Shown here one piece after another: positions 48,107 through 48,976 of a DNA stretch of 48,976 nt (position 1 is the first letter of the stretch; every line of letters begins with the position of its first letter). Location: assembly GCA_034435615.1 (NCBI GenBank), contig DAOTWZ010000079.1, forward strand, positions 1-48,976, read 5' to 3'. The position numbers were made by a program, and so were the translations under genes. The stretch is from H17-190 sp034435615 (GTDB lineage Bacteria > Chloroflexota > Dehalococcoidia > SM23-28-2 > HRBIN24). The notes under the pieces are model-generated. The model saw only the letters and a list, made by a program, of their open reading frames with translations. It was not told where the DNA came from and did not search any database.

Positions 48107-48883
48107 TCAAGGATAGCGCAGGGCCAGCCACTCCTCCCAGGTGGTGCGCCCGTAGCGGCCGTCCGGCGCCGTGTTGAAGCCCTGACGGAAGGCGCGGGCA
48201 GTGCGGCCGGGCAGGGGCAGGTTCACTATCCTCATGCGGCGGCCCTGGGCCTGCAGCCAGAGGCGGGCCATATGGCCCAGGGGCAGCACCTCCGGCCCGC
48301 CTATGTCCGGCTGGCGGCCGCCCGGCCCCTCCTGGACTATCTCCACCAGACGGTCGGCCGCCTCCCCGGGGTCGATGGGCTGATAGACGAAGTCGACGGG
48401 CAGCAGGGAGACGGGGAAGCGGAGGAAGCGGCGCAACACCCGTTCGATGAAGGTGTGGAACTGGGTTATGCGCAGGACGGACCAGGGCACCGGTCCCTCT
48501 GCCACCAGCCGCTCCGCCTCCAGCTTGTAGCGGTAGTAAGAGAGGGGTATGCGGTCTATGCCGACGATGGAGACGTAGACCAGGTGGCCCACGCCGGCCT
48601 TGCGGGCCTCCTCCAGGAGGCGGGCCGTCCCCCGCACGTCCACCGCCAGAGGGTCGCGGCGGGGGCTGCTGGCGGCATGGACGATGACGTCCACCCCCGC
48701 CACCGCCTCGGCCAGGCCGGAGCCGGAGGCCAGGTCAGCCTGGACCCACTGGATGCTGGGGTGCAGGGGCTCCGGCCGGGGCCGGCGGCTCATGATGCGG
48801 ACGGCAAAGCCGGCGTCCTGCAGGCGCGGTCGCAACTGCTGGCCGAGGGTGCCGGTGCCGCCGGTGACGAGGACGGTAGGCAC
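48107..48883 (-). CDS. NAD(P)-binding atypical SDR (NmrA-like)
   Basis: 258-aa protein. Rossmann loop VLVTGGTGTLGQQLRPRL with the basic RIMSRRPRP end that suggests NADP, then WVQADLASGSGLAEAVAGVDVIVHAAS and HLVYVSIVGIDRIPLSYYRYKLEAE, the atypical SDR/NmrA signature with YYRYK. C-terminal YQPIDPGEAADRLVEIV. Homologues include ubiquinone-assembly and NADPH-sensor proteins; function unknown. The start is GTG at 48883 and a TATAGA box lies 8 nt upstream; it is immediately downstream of a tRNA-Arg gene and could also be read through from it. Confidence 0.88.
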   Translation of the reverse strand: MPTVLVTGGTGTLGQQLRPRLQDAGFAVRIMSRRPRPEPLHPSIQWVQADLASGSGLAEAVAGVDVIVHAASSPRRDPLAVDVRGTARLLEEARKAGVGHLVYVSIVGIDRIPLSYYRYKLEAERLVAEGPVPWSVLRITQFHTFIERVLRRFLRFPVSLLPVDFVYQPIDPGEAADRLVEIVQEGPGGRQPDIGGPEVLPLGHMARLWLQAQGRRMRIVNLPLPGRTARAFRQGFNTAPDGRYGRTTWEEWLALRYP

Positions 48884-48903
48884 GGGGAGCCTCTATACGA
48901 GAG

Positions 48904-48976
48904 TGGCGCGCTCGGTGGGATTCGAACCCACGACCTCAGCCTCCGCAGGGCTGCGCTCTGTCCGGGCTGAGCTACG
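48904..48976 (-). tRNA. tRNA-Arg(GCG), 5' end outside window
   Basis: The 3' CCA is at 48904-48906. T arm GTGGG/CCCAC with TTCGAAT, acceptor 3' strand CGAGCGC with discriminator G, anticodon stem CAGCC/GGCTG, loop CTGCGGA so the anticodon is GCG (codon CGC). D arm GCTC/GAGC. The first five bases of the acceptor lie beyond the window. G34 rather than the usual A34 is notable. Confidence 0.9.

Overview
This is a GC-rich, gene-dense bacterial chromosome segment with 43 protein genes, one of them cut by the left edge, and three tRNA genes, one cut by the right edge. I see no insertion sequence, prophage, CRISPR array or rRNA. The longest stretch without a gene is 261 bp (1116-1376), so there is no gene-free interval above 300 bp. 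The gene mix (F420-type luciferase-like oxidoreductase, P-II/AmtB/flotillin/GlnA cluster, R3H/AAA ATPase of the SpoIIIAA/Ycf45 type, MoxR-DUF58-transglutaminase operon, many strong GGAGG sites beside apparently leaderless genes) suits a free-living, high-GC bacterium such as a member of Chloroflexota. Actinobacteria-like lineages cannot be excluded without a search, so the phylum is an inference.

Layout. 1-1376: a Leu/Ile/Val-type substrate-binding lipoprotein on the minus strand with its own promoter and a long leader. 1377-6833: a tight minus-strand nitrogen operon, amtB > P-II > unknown 322-aa protein > flotillin/SPFH > glnA. A striking 11-bp-periodic GTTAC array (6900-6937) stands upstream of it. 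7055-13158: plus-strand genes pdxT, a GNAT-like protein, an R3H ATPase, tmk, thrB and lysC. 13243-16232: a diiron-type metallo-beta-lactamase protein, an LLM oxidoreductase and a sugar-epimerase-like SDR. 16318-19896: dnaE. 19795-25141: minus-strand moxR > DUF58 > transglutaminase-like membrane protein > O6-alkylguanine transferase. 25316-26233: an M23 lipoprotein. 26230-29036: dnaJ > prmA > rsmE. 29132-31743: ffh > rpsP > khpA > rimM, then tRNA-Ala. 31866-33166: GAPDH and a small membrane protein. 33305-36610: LOG-like protein > enolase > unknown protein, and a DinB protein. 36782-39937: a XerD-like recombinase, pcm, a DUF72 protein and a cupredoxin. 39942-41786: uvrC. 41890-46628: tRNA-Met, a flavin reductase-like protein, RidA-like, DinB, alpha/beta hydrolase, EamA and a class III CoA-transferase. 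46636-48976: an MBL-rhodanese protein, an NAD(P)-binding protein and tRNA-Arg.

Most is core metabolism and information processing, but several parts deviate from textbook form. The nitrogen operon carries a flotillin and an unknown protein between P-II and glutamine synthetase, under what looks like a GlnR/OmpR-class operator. The transglutaminase-like protein has lost the whole Cys-His-Asp triad. Ffh has DTFGC in place of the G3 motif DTAGR. A RidA-like protein lacks the substrate-binding Arg. Several genes start about 10 nt after a -10 box with no Shine-Dalgarno, implying leaderless mRNAs. A short gap beside a tyrosine recombinase contains clustered DnaA-box-like 9-mers.
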